Origin: Anadara kagoshimensis
Lineage: Eukaryota; Mollusca; Bivalvia; Arcoida; Arcidae
Direction of reading: 5' to 3'
NCBI GenBank assembly: GCA_021292105.1
Contig: CM037867.1
Span: 43,601,843 to 43,665,842 of the forward strand
Length of the DNA stretch: 64,000 nt
Shown: positions 42,801 through 58,300 of the stretch, piece after piece
Layout of the letters: every line of letters starts with the position of its first letter
Position numbering within the stretch: position 1 is the first letter of the stretch
Position numbers and translations under genes: made by a program
The notes under the pieces: generated by a model
Seen by the model: only the letters and a program-made list of their open reading frames with translations
Database searches by the model: none
Told to the model about the DNA's origin: nothing

Positions 42801-45800
42801 AAAAACCTCTAGTAACATTTAACCATTACCATGAGCTTAGATATGAAAAACCTCTAGTGACATTTAACCATTATCATGGGCTTAGATATGAAAAACCTCT
42901 GGTGACATTTAACCATTACCATGGGCTTAGATACGAAAAACCTCTAGTGACATTTAACCATTACCATGGGCTTAGATACGAAAAATCTCAAGTGACATTC
43001 AACCATTACCATGGGCTTAAATATGAAAAACCTCTAGTGACATTTAACCATTACCATGAGCTAAGATATGAAAAACCTCTAGTGACATTTAACCATTACC
43101 ATGGGCTTAGATACAAACAAGAGGCCCATGGGCCTTAACGCTCACCTTTGACCTTGACCTTTGAGCCCATGAGCTACATTCATATATTAAAATGGTAAAT
43201 AGGCCAATATTCTAATATACATCATGCCTATACAAAAAGTTTATAGTTATAAAGATTCATTTGAGTACTTGTTTGTATCTGTGACCTTGACCTTTGAGCC
43301 TATGCTGTTCATTCATATATCAAAATGATCATTGTGCCATTACCTACAATATTCTAATATACATGCCTATACAAAAAGTTAATAGTTTTGCAGATAATTA
43401 ACTATTTCAGTATTCATTTGCATCTGTGACCTTGACCTTTTAACCCATAACCTTCAATCATATATCAAAATGGTCGTTAGGCTCATACCTACAACATTCT
43501 AATATACATGCATATACAAAAAGTTAATAGTTTGCAAGATAATTAACCATTTAGGTTTTCATTTGCATCTGTGACCTTGACCTTTGAACCCATGACCTTC
43601 ATTCATATATCAAAATGATCATTAGGACAATACCTACAATATTTTAATATACATGCCTATACAAAATGTTTATAGTTTTTAAGATAATTATACCATTTTA
43701 GAACTTGTTTTCATCTGTGACCTGGACCTTTGAACTCATGACCTTTATTCATATATCAAAATGACCATTGTGCCATTACCTACAGTATTCTAATATACAT
43801 GCCTATACAAAAAGTTTATAGTTTTGCAGATAATTAACTACTTTGGTATATTTGTACATCTGTGACCTTGACCTTTGAACCCATGACCTTGATCTATGTA
43901 TCAAAATGATGGGCATGTCAATACCTACAACTAACTGAAAATCCTATGCCATTATCACCAGAAATGTTTAAAAAATAGCATTTTTTATCAAAGGTCAAAA
44001 ACTGGGGCATGACCTTGACCTTTGACCTTGACATCAATTGGAAGAAAATCGCAAGACAAGATCAACAGTGAAAACTCTATACAAATATCTTCAGCCGTTA
44101 TGAAGTTATAACAATATATGTCTCATTTTAAAAATTATGTAATTTTACGCAAAAAACGCGTAACCTATTTTTCGTCCAATTTTCAAAAAAACACAATTTT
44201 AATGGTCCTAGGCATCCTGAATCCAAATATCTAATCAAAATTTGTCTGCACCTTTGGTTTCAGAGAAGAAGATTTTTTTTGTCTTTTGGCTATTTATAGT
44301 AACAGCAACCATATTATTGGGCGTGGTCAAACCCCGAACACAATTTTGAAAGCCTGTTACCAAGGCATGATAATCATCAAGTTTCATCAAATTTGGCTCA
44401 GTAGTTTTGGAGGAGAAGATTAAAATGTAAAGTTTACACGACGGACGGTGATAGATTGCAATAGCTCAACTGAGCCCTTTGGCTCAGGTGAGCTAAAAAC
44501 CTCTAGTGACATTTAACCATTATCATGGGCTTACATACAAAAAACCTCTAGTGACATTTAACCATTATCATGGGCTTAGATACAAAAAACCTCTAGTGAC
44601 ATTTAACCATTACCATGGCCTTAGATACGAAAAACCTCTAGTGACATTTAACCATTATCATGGCCTTAGATACAAAAAACCTCTAGTAACATATAACCAG
44701 TACCATGGGCTTAGATACGAAAAACCTCTAGTGACATTTAACCATTACCATGGGCTTAGATACGAAAAACCTCTAGTAACATTTAACCATTATCATGGGC
44801 TTAGATATGAAAAACCTCTAGTGACATTTAACCATTATCATGGGCTTAGATACGAAAAACCTCTAGTGACATTTAACCATTATCATGGGCTTAGAGACAA
44901 AAAACCTCTAGTGACATTTAACCATTACCATGGCCTTAGATACGAAAAACCTCTAGTGACATTTAACCATTATCATGGCCTTAGATACAAAAAACCTCTA
45001 GTAACATATAACCATTACCATGGGCTTAGATACGAAAAACCTCTAGTGACATTTAACCATTACCATGGGCTTAGATACGAAAAACCTCTAGTAACATTTA
45101 ACCATTACCATGAGCTTAGATACAAAAAACCTCTAGTAACATTTAACCATTACCATGGGCTTAGATACGAAAAACCTCTAGTGACATTTAACCATTATCC
45201 TGAGCTTAAACACTCTAGTGACATTTAACCATTACCATGGCCTTAGATACGAAAAACCTCAAGTGACATTTAACCATTATCATGGGCTTAGAGACAAAAA
45301 ACCTCTAGTGACATTTAACCATTACCATGGCCTTAGATACGAAAAACCTCTAGTGACATTTAACCATTATCATGGCCTTAGATACAAAAAACCTCTAGTA
45401 ACATATAACCATTACCATGGGCTTAGATACGAAAAACCTCTAGTGACATTTAACCATTACCATGGCTTAGAGACAAAAAACCTCTAGTGACATTTAACCA
45501 TTACCATGGCCTTAGATACGAAAAACCTCTAGTGACATTTAACCATTATCATGGCCTTAGATACAAAAAAACTCTAGTAACATATAACCAGTACCATGGG
45601 CTTAGATACGAAAAACCTCTAGTGACATTTAACCATTACCATGGGCTTAGATACGAAAAACCTCTAGTAACATTTAACCATTACCATGAGCTTAGATACA
45701 AAAAACCTCTAGTAACATATAACCATTACCATGGGCTTAGATACGAAAAACCTCTAGTGACATTTAACCATTACCATGGGCTTAGATACGAAAAACCTCT

Positions 45801-46235
45801 AGTAACATTTAACCATTATCATGGGCTTAGATACGAAAAACCTCTAGTAACATTAACCATTACCATGGGCTTAGATACGAAAAACCTCTAGTGACATTTA
45901 ACCATTATCCTGAGCTTAAACACTCTAGTGACATTTAACCATTACCATTGTCATGGGCTTAGACAAAGTGATTATTGTTTCTGATAAAAAAGTTTCCCAT
46001 CTTGGTGAAAATATTAGATTTTCACATAAAATCCGGGATTATGTTGCCTAATGTCATTGATTTCCCTTTTTAAATTATAACAAGTACAATTACAAAATTG
46101 AATAAAAGTAATGTAAAATAAAGAAACATGTAAGATAACATTAGTTCTATGCTGAAATAAACACCACCAACATTTAAGTGATTCCTTGATATGAGAATAC
46201 TGTATATCATTACTCCACACTCAAACTAATTCTCT

Positions 46236-46304
<69 letters not shown>

Positions 46305-49300
46305 AAAAACAAAACTTACCAAAAAATTGTGCTTAAGAGTAGAGAACATTCCAGAGAAAGGAAAGAGTGTGTGTCGTCTACTGGCAGCAAACATCTGCTG
46401 TAACTATGGTAACAAAGGTCAAAGGTCAGCAACATGACTACATTAAACTCAAGGTCAAAATAAAAGTAACATAAAGAACTTAAAATGTTAAAAGCTACAT
46501 AAATAACTACGATACACAAATACCAAAGTGTTTACACAGCTGATCATCTCCATCATTTTACAGCCTAAAATACTATCTCTTAAAATGCAGCAGAAAATGT
46601 TTTCTTGCTTTCAAAGTAGTTATTTATGCACTGGGGATTTAATTTCAATATATTTGCAGTTGGACTTTATAACATGAAGTCAAAATTATAGATACAGTCA
46701 ACACTTGTCTACTGCCATCGTCAGAATTATTGATACAGACGAAACTTGTCTACTGCCATCGTCAGAATTATTGATACAGACAAAACTTGTCTACAGCCAT
46801 TGTCAGAATTATAGATACAGTCAACACTTGTCTACTGCCATCGTCAGAATTATTGATACAGACGAAACTTGTCTACAGCCATTGTCAGAATTATAGATAC
46901 ATTCAACACTTGTCTACTGCCATTGTCAGAATTATAGATACAGTCAACACTTGTCTACTGCCATCGTCAGAATTATTGATACAGACAAAACTTGTCTACT
47001 GCCATTGTCAGAATTATAGATACAGTCAACACTTGTCTACTGCCATCGTCAGAATTATTGATACAGACAAAACTTGTCTACAGCCATTGTCAGAATTATA
47101 GATACAGTCAACACTTGTCTACTGCCATTGTCAGAATTATAGATTCAGTCAACACTTGTCTACAGCCATTGTCAGAATTATAGATACAGCCAACACTTGT
47201 CTACTGCCATTGTCAGAATTATAGATACAGTCAACACTTGTCTACTGCCATCATCAGAATTATAGATACATTCAACACTTGTCTACAGCCATTGTCAGAA
47301 TTATAGATACAGTCAACACTTGTCTACAGCCATTGTCAGAATTATAGATACAGTCAACACGTGTCGACTGCCATCATCAGAATTATTGATACAGACAACA
47401 CTTGTCTACTGCCATTGTCAGAATTATAGATACAGTCAACACTTGTCTACTGCCATTGTCAGAATTATAGATACAGTCAACACTTGTCTACTGCCATTGT
47501 CAGAATTATAGATACAGTCAACACTTGTCTACTGCCATTGTCAGAATTATAGATACAGTCAACACTTGTCTACTGCCATTGTCAGAATTATAGATACAGT
47601 CAACACTTGTCTACTGCCATTGTCAGAATTATAGATACAGTCAACACTTGTCTACTGCCATCATCAGAATTATAGATACAGTCAACACTTGTCTACAGCC
47701 ATTGTCAGAATTATAGATACAGTCAACACTTGTCTACTGCCATTGTCAGAATTATTGATACAGACAAAACTTGTCTACTGCCATTGTCAGAATTATTGAT
47801 ACAGCCAACACTTGTCTACTGCCATTGTCAGAATTATAGATACAGTCAACACTTGTCTACTGCCATTGTCAGAATTATAGATACAGCCAACACTTGTCTA
47901 CAGCCATTGTCAGAATTATAGATACAGTCAACACTTGTCTACAGCCATTGTCAGAATTATAGATACAGTCAACACTTGTCTACTGCCATTGTCAGAATTA
48001 TAGATACAGCCAACACTTGTCTACTGCCATTGTCAGAATTATAGATACAGTCAACACTTGTCTACTGCCATTGTCAGAATTATAGATACAGTCAACACTT
48101 GTCTACTGCCATCGTCAGAATTATTGATACAGACAAAACTTGTCTACTGCCATTGTCAGAATTATAGATTCAGTCAACACTTGTCTACTGCCATTGTCAG
48201 AATTATAGATTCAGTCAACACTTGTCTACTGCCATCGTCAGAATTATTGATACAGACAAAACTTGTCTACTGCCATTGTCAGAATTATAGATTCAGTCAA
48301 CACTTGTCTACTGCCATTGTCAGAATTATAGATACAGTCAACACTTGTCTACTGCCATCGTCAGAATTAGATACAGACAAACTTGTCTACTGCCATTGTC
48401 AGAATTATAGATACAGTCAACACTTGTCTACTGCCATCGTCAGAATTATAGATACAGCCAACACTTGTCTACTGCCATCGTCAGAATTATAGATTCAGTC
48501 AACACTTGTCTACTGCCATTGTTAGAATTAAATATACAGCCAACACTTGTCTACTGCCATCATCAGAATTATAGATACAGTCAACACTTGTCTACTGCCA
48601 TCGTCAGAATTATAGATTCAGTCAACACTTGTCTACTGCCATCGTCAGAATTATAGATTCAGTCAACACTTGTCTACTGCCATCGTCAGAATTATAGATA
48701 CAGTCAACACTTGTCTACTGCCATCGTCAGAATTATAGATACAGTCAACACTTGTCTACTGCCATCGTCAGAATTATAGATTCAGTCAACACTTGTCTAC
48801 TGCCATTGTCAGAATTATAGATACAGCCAACACTTGTCTACTGCCATCGTCAGAATTATAGATACAGCCAACACTTGTCTACTGCCATCGTCAGAATTAT
48901 TGATACAGTCAACACTTGTCTACTGCCATCATTAGAATTATAGGTACAGACAACACTTGTCGACTGTCATCATCAGAATTATAGATACAGTCAACACTTG
49001 TCTACTGCCATTGTCAGAATTATAGATACAGTCAACACTTGTCTACTGCCATTGTCAGAATTATAGATACATTCAACACTTGTCTACTGCCATGTCAGAA
49101 TTATAGATACAGTCAACACTTGTCTACTGCCATTGTCAGAATTATAGATACAGTCAACACTTGTCTACTGCCATTGTCAGAATTATAGATACAGTCAACA
49201 CTTGTCTACTGCCATTGTCAGAATTATAGGTACAGTCAACACTTGTCTACTGCCATTGTCAGAATTATAGATACAGTCAACACTTGTCTACTGCCATCGT

Positions 49301-52300
49301 CAGAATTATAGATACAGTCAACACTTGTCTACTGCCATCATCAGAATTATAGATACAGTCAACACTTGTCTACTGCCATCATCAGAATTATAGATACATT
49401 CAACACTTGTCTACTGCCATTGTCAGAATTATAGATACATTCAACACTTGTCTACTGCCATCGTCAGAATTATAGATACAGCCAACACTTGTCTACTGCC
49501 ATTGTCAGAATTATAGATACAGCCAACACTTGTCTACAGCCATTGTCAGAATTATAGATACAGCCAACACTTGTCTACTGCCATTGTCAGAATTATAGAT
49601 ACATTCAACACTTGTCTACTGCCATCGTCAGAATTATACATACAGCCAACACTTGTCTACTGTCATTGTCAGAATTATAGATACAGTCAACACTTGTCTA
49701 CTGCCATTGTCAGAATTATAGATACAGCCAACACTTGTCTACAGCCATTGTCAGAATTATAGATACATTCAACACTTGTCTACTGCCATCATCAGAATTA
49801 TAGATACAGTCAACACTTGTCTACTGCCATCGTCAGAATTATAGATACATTCAACACTTGTCTACTGCCATCGTCAGAATTATAGATACAGCCAACACTT
49901 GTCTACTGCCATCGTCAGAATTATAGATACATTCAACACTTGTCTACTGCCATCGTCAGAATTATAGATACATTCAACACTTGTCTACTGCCATCGTCAG
50001 ATTATAGATACATTCAACACTTGTCTACTACCATTGTTAGAATTATAAATTCTGTCAACACTTGTCTACTGCCATTGTCAGAATTATAGATACAGTCAAC
50101 ACTTGTCTACTGCCATTGTCAGAATTATAGATACAGTCAACACTTGTCTACTGCCATTGTCAGAATTATAGATACAGTCAACACTTGTCTACTGCCATTG
50201 TCAGAATTATTGATACAGTCAACACTTGTCTACAGCCATTGTCAGAATTATAGATACAGTCAACACTTGTCTACTGCCATTGTCAGAATTATTGATACAG
50301 TCAACACTTGTCTACAGCCATTGTCAGAATTATAGATACATTCAACACTTGTCTACTGCCATTGTTAGAATTGTAGATACAGTCAACACTTGTCTACAGC
50401 CATTGTCAGAATTATAGATACAGTCAACACTTGTCTACTGCCATTGTCAGAATTATAGATACAGTCAACACTTGTCTACTGCCATTGTCAGAATTATAGA
50501 TACAATCAACACTTGTCTACTGCCATTGTCAGAATTATAGATTCAGTCAACACTTGTCTACTGCCATCATCAGAATTATAGATACAGTCAACACTTGTCT
50601 ACTGCCATCATCAGAATTATAGATACAGTCAACACTTGTCTACAGCCATTGTCAGAATTATAGATACAGTCAACACTTGTCTACTGCCATTGTCAGAATT
50701 ATAGATACAGTCAACACTTGTCTACTGCCATCATCAGAATTATAGATACAGTCAACACTTGTCTACTGCCATCATCAGAATTATAGATACAGTCAACACT
50801 TGTCTACAGCCATTGTCAGAATTATAGATACAGTCAACACTTGTCTACTGCCATCATCAGAATTATAGATACAGTCAACACTTGTCTACTGCCATCATCA
50901 GAATTATAGATACAGTCAACACTTGTCTACAGCCATTGTCAGAATTATAGATACAGTCAACACTTGTCTACTGCCATTGTCAGAATTATAGATACAGTCA
51001 ACACTTGTCTACTGCCATTGTCAGAATTATAGATACAGTCAACACTTGTCTACAGCCATTGTCAGAATTATAGATACAGTCAACACTTGTCTACTGCCAT
51101 TGTCAGAATTATAGATACAGTCAACACTTGTCTACAGCCATTGTCAGAATTATAGATACAGTCAACACTTGTCTACTGCCATTGTCAGAATTATAGATAC
51201 AGACAACACTTGTCTACTGCCATTGTCAGAATTATAGATACAGTCAACACTTGTCTACTGCCATTGTCAGAATTATAGATACAGTCAAAACTTGTCTACT
51301 GCCATTGTCAGAATTATTGATACAGTCAACACTTGTCTACTGCCATCGTCAGAATTATAGATACAGTCAACACTTGTCTACTGCCATTGTCAGAATTATA
51401 GATACAATCAACACTTGTCTACTGCCATTGTCAGAATTATAGATTCAGTCAACACTTGTCTACTGCCATCATCAGAATTATAGATACAGTCAACACTTGT
51501 CTACTGCCATCATCAGAATTATAGATACAGTCAACACTTGTCTACAGCCATTGTCAGAATTATAGATACAGTCAACACTTGTCTACTGCCATTGTCAGAA
51601 TTATAGATACAGTCAACACTTGTCTACTGCCATCATCAGAATTATAGATACAGTCAACACTTGTCTACTGCCATCATCAGAATTATAGATACAGTCAACA
51701 CTTGTCTACAGCCATTGTCAGAATTATAGATACAGTCAACACTTGTCTACTGCCATTGTCAGAATTATAGATACAGTCAACACTTGTCTACAGCCATTGT
51801 CAGAATTATAGATACAGTCAACACTTGTCTACTGCCATCATCAGAATTATAGATACAGTCAACACTTGTCTACTGCCATTGTCAGAATTATAGATACAGT
51901 CAACACTTGTCTACTGCCATTGTCAGAATTATAGATACAGTCAACACTTGTCTACTGCCATTGTCAGAATTATTGATACAGCCAACACTTGTCTACTGCC
52001 ATTGTCAGAATTATAGATACAGTCAACACTTGTCTACTGCCATTGTCAGAATTATAGATACAGTCAACACTTGTCTACTGCCATCATCAGAATTATAGAT
52101 ACAGTCAACACTTGTCCAGCCATTGTCAGAATTATAGATACAGTCAACACTTGTCTACTGCCATCATCAGAATTATAGATACAGTCAACACTTGTCTACA
52201 GCCATTGTCAGAATTATAGATACAGCCAACACTTGTCTACTGCCATTGTCAGAATTATAGATACAGCCAACACTTGTCTACAGCCATTGTCAGAATTATA

Positions 52301-55300
52301 GATACAGTCAACACTTGTCTACTGCCATCATCAGAATTATAGATACAGTCAACACTTGTCTACAGCCATTGTCAGAATTATAGATACAGTCAACACTTGT
52401 CTACTGCCATTGTCAGAATTATAGATACAGTCAACACTTGTCTACTGCCATCATCAGAATTATAGATACAGTCAACACTTGTCTACTGCCATTGTCAGAA
52501 TTATAGATACAGTCAACACTTGTCTACTGCCATCGTCAGAATTATAGATACAGTCAACACTTGTCTACTGCCATTGTCAGAATTATAGATTCAGTCAACA
52601 CTTGTCTACTGCCATTGTCAGAATTATAGATACATTCAACACTTGTCTACTGCCATCATCAGAATTATAGACTCAGTCAACACTTGTCTACAGCCATTGT
52701 CAGAATTATAGATACAGTCAACACGTGTCGACTGACATTGTCAGAATTATAGATACATTCAACACTTGTCTACTGACATCATCAGAAATGGCTAAGACTG
52801 ATTACAAACAAAATTTATTGTGTCAATCCTTGATAACTAAACATCCAAATATGTATATTTATAGGAACAGTGACCTACATCATTTGACCTTCTGATATGG
52901 TAGGCAATACCACTTTAGATCACCTATAAAATGACTGTAAACTATCCATACTGACAGTCATAACTGTAAACACTATCGTCCAATTAAGTTTTCTGGCATA
53001 TATAGTAACAGGAAGCATATTTGTATAACTAGTTCAACCAAAAATATTAAATCAAATACCAGAGCTTATGTTGGGGTATGAAATAGTCCTTTCTAGCCTA
53101 CTGAGTGGTTGTATAATCGATATGTTCAACTGTTTGTCTTAAATAAGGTAAGAGTATGAAATGTGTAAACACTTTAGTGTGATGTCTTACTGATATATCT
53201 GAGTCGTCTGGCTGTATTATTGTGATTGATAACAAGTAATACTACTGAAGCAAAAAGACATGCTGAAATCCAATGAAACAATCACAATGACCAGAACAAA
53301 GAAAATATATCTAAAATGATTTAACAAAATGACCAGTATTAACAGTGCTTTGTAGGTTTACATAAATAATGGATAACAAATATCACATGTAATAAAACAC
53401 AAGGGGAGATAACTAGTGAACTTAAATTTATTTTTAATGGAGTACATCTGTCGAATTAAAATGATTCAATTTGAGGGAAAGGGGGTAATTAGTGAACTTA
53501 TATAAACTGACCTTTAACAGAGTAGAAATGTTCAGTTTTTACAGTGAGGGAAGGAGACATAACTAGAGACCTTAAATTTATCTTCAATAGAATACATCTG
53601 GCATGTTACAATTAAACAGATTCCACTGGAGAAGGGGGGGGGGGGTATTTAAGTGAACTTATATAAACTGACTTTTAACAGGGTAAAAATACCCTGTTTT
53701 CACAGTGAGGGAAGGGGAGATAACTAGTGAGCTTGCTTAAATGGGAAGGGGAGATAACTAGTCAGCCTGCTTAAATTCACCTTTAATAAAATACACATTG
53801 TAACAATTCACGCTGCAGGAGTGGAATTGAGTGGTGGTATCAAAGCCTCAGTCAATTTTTTTTTCAAGCTACCTTACAAACTTCTTCACACCAGGATTCC
53901 CCAAAGTGGGGTTCTAACTTAGGCACTGTGAGGTGTTGAGATCTGTTAGCAAGCACTATAGAAGTGAACTTTAATGGTAACTTTAAAAGAGTCACAGCCA
54001 AACAAAGCAAACTAAACCAAGATCCTAATTAACCAGAAGGGGAGTGGAGAGGGGATAACTAGTGAACTTTAATGGTAACTTTATAAGAGTTACAGCCAAA
54101 CACAGCAAACTAAACCAAGATCCTAATTAACCAGAAGGGGAATGGAGAGGGGATAACTAGTGAACTTTAATGGTAACTTTATAAGAGTTACAGCCAAACA
54201 CAGCAAACTAAACCAAGATCCTAATTAACCAGAAGGGGAGTGGAGAGGGGATAACTAGTGAACTTTAATGGTAACTTTATAAGAGTTACAGCCAAACACA
54301 GCAAACTAAACCAAGATCCTAATTAACCAGAAGGGGAGTGGAGAGGGGATAACTAGTGAACTTTAATGGTAACTTTATAAGAGTTACAGCCAAACACAGC
54401 AAACTAAACCAAGATCCTAATTAACCAGAAGGGGAGTGGAGAGGGGATAACTAGTGAACTTTAATGGTAACTTTATAAGAGTTACAGCCAAACACAGCAA
54501 ACTAAACCAAGATCCTAATTAACCAGAAGGGGAGTGGAGAGGGGATAACTAGTGAACTTTAATGGTAACTTTATAAGTTACAGCCAAACACAGCAAACTA
54601 AACCAAGATCCTAATTAACCAGAAGGGGAGTGGAGAGGGGATAACTAGTGAACTTTAATGGTAACTTTATAAGAGTTACAGCCAACACAGCAAACTAAAC
54701 CAAGATCCTAATTAACCAGAAGGGGAATGGAGAGGGGATAACTAGTGAACTTTAATGGTAACTTTATAAGAGTTACAGCCAATCACAGCAAACTAAACCA
54801 AGATCCTAATTAACCAGAAGGGGAATGGAGAGGGGATAACTAGTGAACTTTAATGGTAACTTTATAAGAGTTACAGCCAAACACAGCAAACTAAACCAAG
54901 ATCCTAATTAACCAGAAGGGGAGTGGAGAGGGGATAACTAGTGAACTTTAATGGTAACTTTATAAGAGTTACAGCCAAACACAGCAAACTAAACCAAGAT
55001 CCTAATTAACCAGAAGGGGAGTGGAGAGGGGATGACTAGTGAACTTTAATGGTAACTTTATAAGAGTTACAGCCAAACACAGCAAACTAAACCAAGATCC
55101 TAATTAACCAGAAGGGGAGTGGAGAGGGGATAACTAGTGAACTTTAATGGTAACTTTATAAGAGTTACAGCATAACACAGCAAACTAAACCAAGATCCTA
55201 ATTAACCAGAAGGGGAGTGGAGAGGGGATAACTAGTGAACTTTAATGGTAACTTTATAAGAGTTACAGCCAAACACAGCAAACTAAACCAAGATCCTAAT

Positions 55301-58300
55301 TAACCAGAACGGGAATGGAGAGGGGATAACTAGTGAACTTTAATGGTAACTATATAAGAGTTACGGCCAAACACAGCAAACTAAACCAAGATCCTAATTA
55401 ACCAGAAGGGGAATGGAGAGGGGATAACTAGTGAACTTTAATGGTAACTTTATAAGAGTTACAGCCAAACACAGCAAACTAAACCAAGATCCTAATTAAC
55501 CAGAAGGGGAGTGGAGAGGGGATAACTAGTGAACTTTAATGGTGAAGTTATAAGAGTTACTGCCAAACACAGCAAATTAAACCAAGGTCCTAATTAACCA
55601 GAAGGGGAGTGGAGAGGGGATAACTAGTGAACTTTAATGGTAACTTTATAAGAGTTACAGCCAAACACAGCAAACTAAACCAAGATCCTAATTAACCAGA
55701 AGGGGAGTGGAGAGGGGATAACTAGTGAACTTTAATGGTAACTTTATAAGAGTTACAGCCAAACACAGCAAACTAAACCAAGATCCTAATTAACCAGAAG
55801 GGGAGTGGAGAGGGGATAACTAGTGAACTTTAATGGTAACTTTATAAGAGTTACAGCCAAACACAGCAAACTAAACCAAGATCCTAATTAACCAGAAGGG
55901 GAGTGGAGAGGGGATAACTAGTGAACTTTAATGGTAACTTTATAAGAGTTACAGCCAAACACAGCAAACTAAACCAAGATCCTAATTAACCAGAAGGGGA
56001 GTGGAGAGGGGATAACTAGTGAACTTTAATGGTAACTTTATAAGAGTTACAGCCAAACACAGCAAACTAAACCAAGATCCTAATTAACCAGAAGGGGAGT
56101 GGAGAGGGGATAACTAGTGAACTTTAATGGTAACTTTATAAGAGTTACAGCCAAACACAGCAAACTAAACCAAGATCCTAATTAACCAGAAGGGGAGTGG
56201 AGAGGGGATAACTAGTGAACTTTAATGGTAACTTTATAAGAGTTACAGCCAAACACAGCAAACTAAACCAAGATCCTAATTAACCAGAAGGGGAGTGGAG
56301 AGGGGATAACTAGTGAACTTTAATGGTAACTTTATAAGAGTTACAGCCAAACACAGCAAACTAAACCAAGATCCTAATTAACCAGAAGGGGAGTGGAGAG
56401 GGGATAACTAGTGAACTTTAATGGTAACTTTATAAGAGTTACAGCCAAACACAGCAAACTAAACCAAGATCCTAATTAACCAGAAGGGGAGTGGAGAGGG
56501 GATAACTAGTGAACTTTAATGGTAACTTTATAAGAGTTACAGCCAAACACAGCAAACTAAACCAAGATCCTAATTAACCAGAAGGGGAGTGGAGAGGGGA
56601 TAACTAGTGAACTTTAATGGTAACTTTATAAGAGTTACGGCCAAACACAGCAAACTAAACCAAGATCCTAATTATCAAGAAGAGTGAAAAGGGGATAACT
56701 AGTGAACTTTAATGGTAACTTTATAAGAGTTACAGCCAAACACAGCAAACTAAACCAAGATCCTAATTAACCAGAAGGGGAGTGGAGAGGGGATAACTAG
56801 TGAACTTTAATGGTAACTTTATAAGAGTTACAGCCAAACACAGCAAACTAAACCAAGATCCTAATTAACCAGAAGGGGAGTGGAGAGGGGATAACTAGTG
56901 AACTTTAATGGTAACTTTATAAGAGTTACAGCCAAACACAGCAAACTAAACCAAGATCCTAATTAACCAGAAGGGGAGTGGAGAGGGGATAACTAGTGAA
57001 CTTTAATGGTAACTTTATAAGAGTTACAGCCAAACACAGCAAACTAAACCAAGATCCTAATTAACCAGAAGGGGAGTGGAGAGGGGATAACTAGTGAACT
57101 TTAATGGTAACTTTATAAGAGTTACAGCCAAACACAGCAAACTAAACCAAGATCCTAATTAACCAGAAGGGGAGTGGAGAGGGGATAACTAGTGAACTTT
57201 AATGGTAACTTTATAAGAGTTACAGCCAAACACAGCAAACTAAACCAAGATCCTAATTAACCAGAAGGGGAGTGGAGAGGGGATAACTAGTGAACTTTAA
57301 TGGTAACTTTATAAGAGTTACGGCCAAACACAGCAAACTAAACCAAGATCCTAATTATCAAGAAGAGTGAAAAGGGGATAAATATTGATCTATATAAACT
57401 GACTTTTAACAATGTACTTATATCAGGTTACAATAATACAGCCAATCACATCAAACAAAAAAGTTAAAACACTTGTTAAATAAAAATACAACATTTATCC
57501 TACATAAAAATTAATTAACATCAGTCTGACAAATTTAGTTTGACTTGTTCTGAAAAACATATTCATATATTCTAAATTAAACAAGAGGCCCATGGGCCTT
57601 ACCGCTCACCTGAGGCAGAGTACATATCTTACGCAGAGGTCCAATGGTCAATGACATTAATAAAAGAGTATATCAAAATTTTCAGCAGTAAGGGCCAATA
57701 ATATGAAAGTATTTTTGCAAATTAATTATAATAATTATTATATAAGTATGCTATATATAACATATCTAAAGTCTAGCTAAAATATATTATTTATAAACAG
57801 CTAAAACATTTGTATATTAAAATGTGCATTAGGCCAATACCTACAATATTCCAATATACATGCCTATACAAATAGTTTATAGTTTTTGAGATAATTAACC
57901 ATTTAAGTATTCGTAAGCATCTATGACCTTGACCTTTGAACCTATGACCTTCATTCATATATCAAAATTTGTTGTGCAAATTCCTACAATCTTCCAATAT
58001 ACATGCCTATACAAAAAATTGATAGTTTTTGAGATAATTAACCATTTAAGTATTTGTTTGCATCTATGACCTTGACCTTTGAACCTATGACCTTCATTCA
58101 TATATCAAAATGATCGTTAGTCCAATACCTACAATATTCCAATATACATGCCTATACAAAAAGTTTATAGTTTTTGAGATAATTAACCATTTAAGTATTT
58201 GTTTGCATCTATGACCTTGACCTTTGAACCTATGACCTTCATTCATATATCAAAATGATCGTTGTGCAAATGCCTACAATATTCCAATAAACATGCTAAT

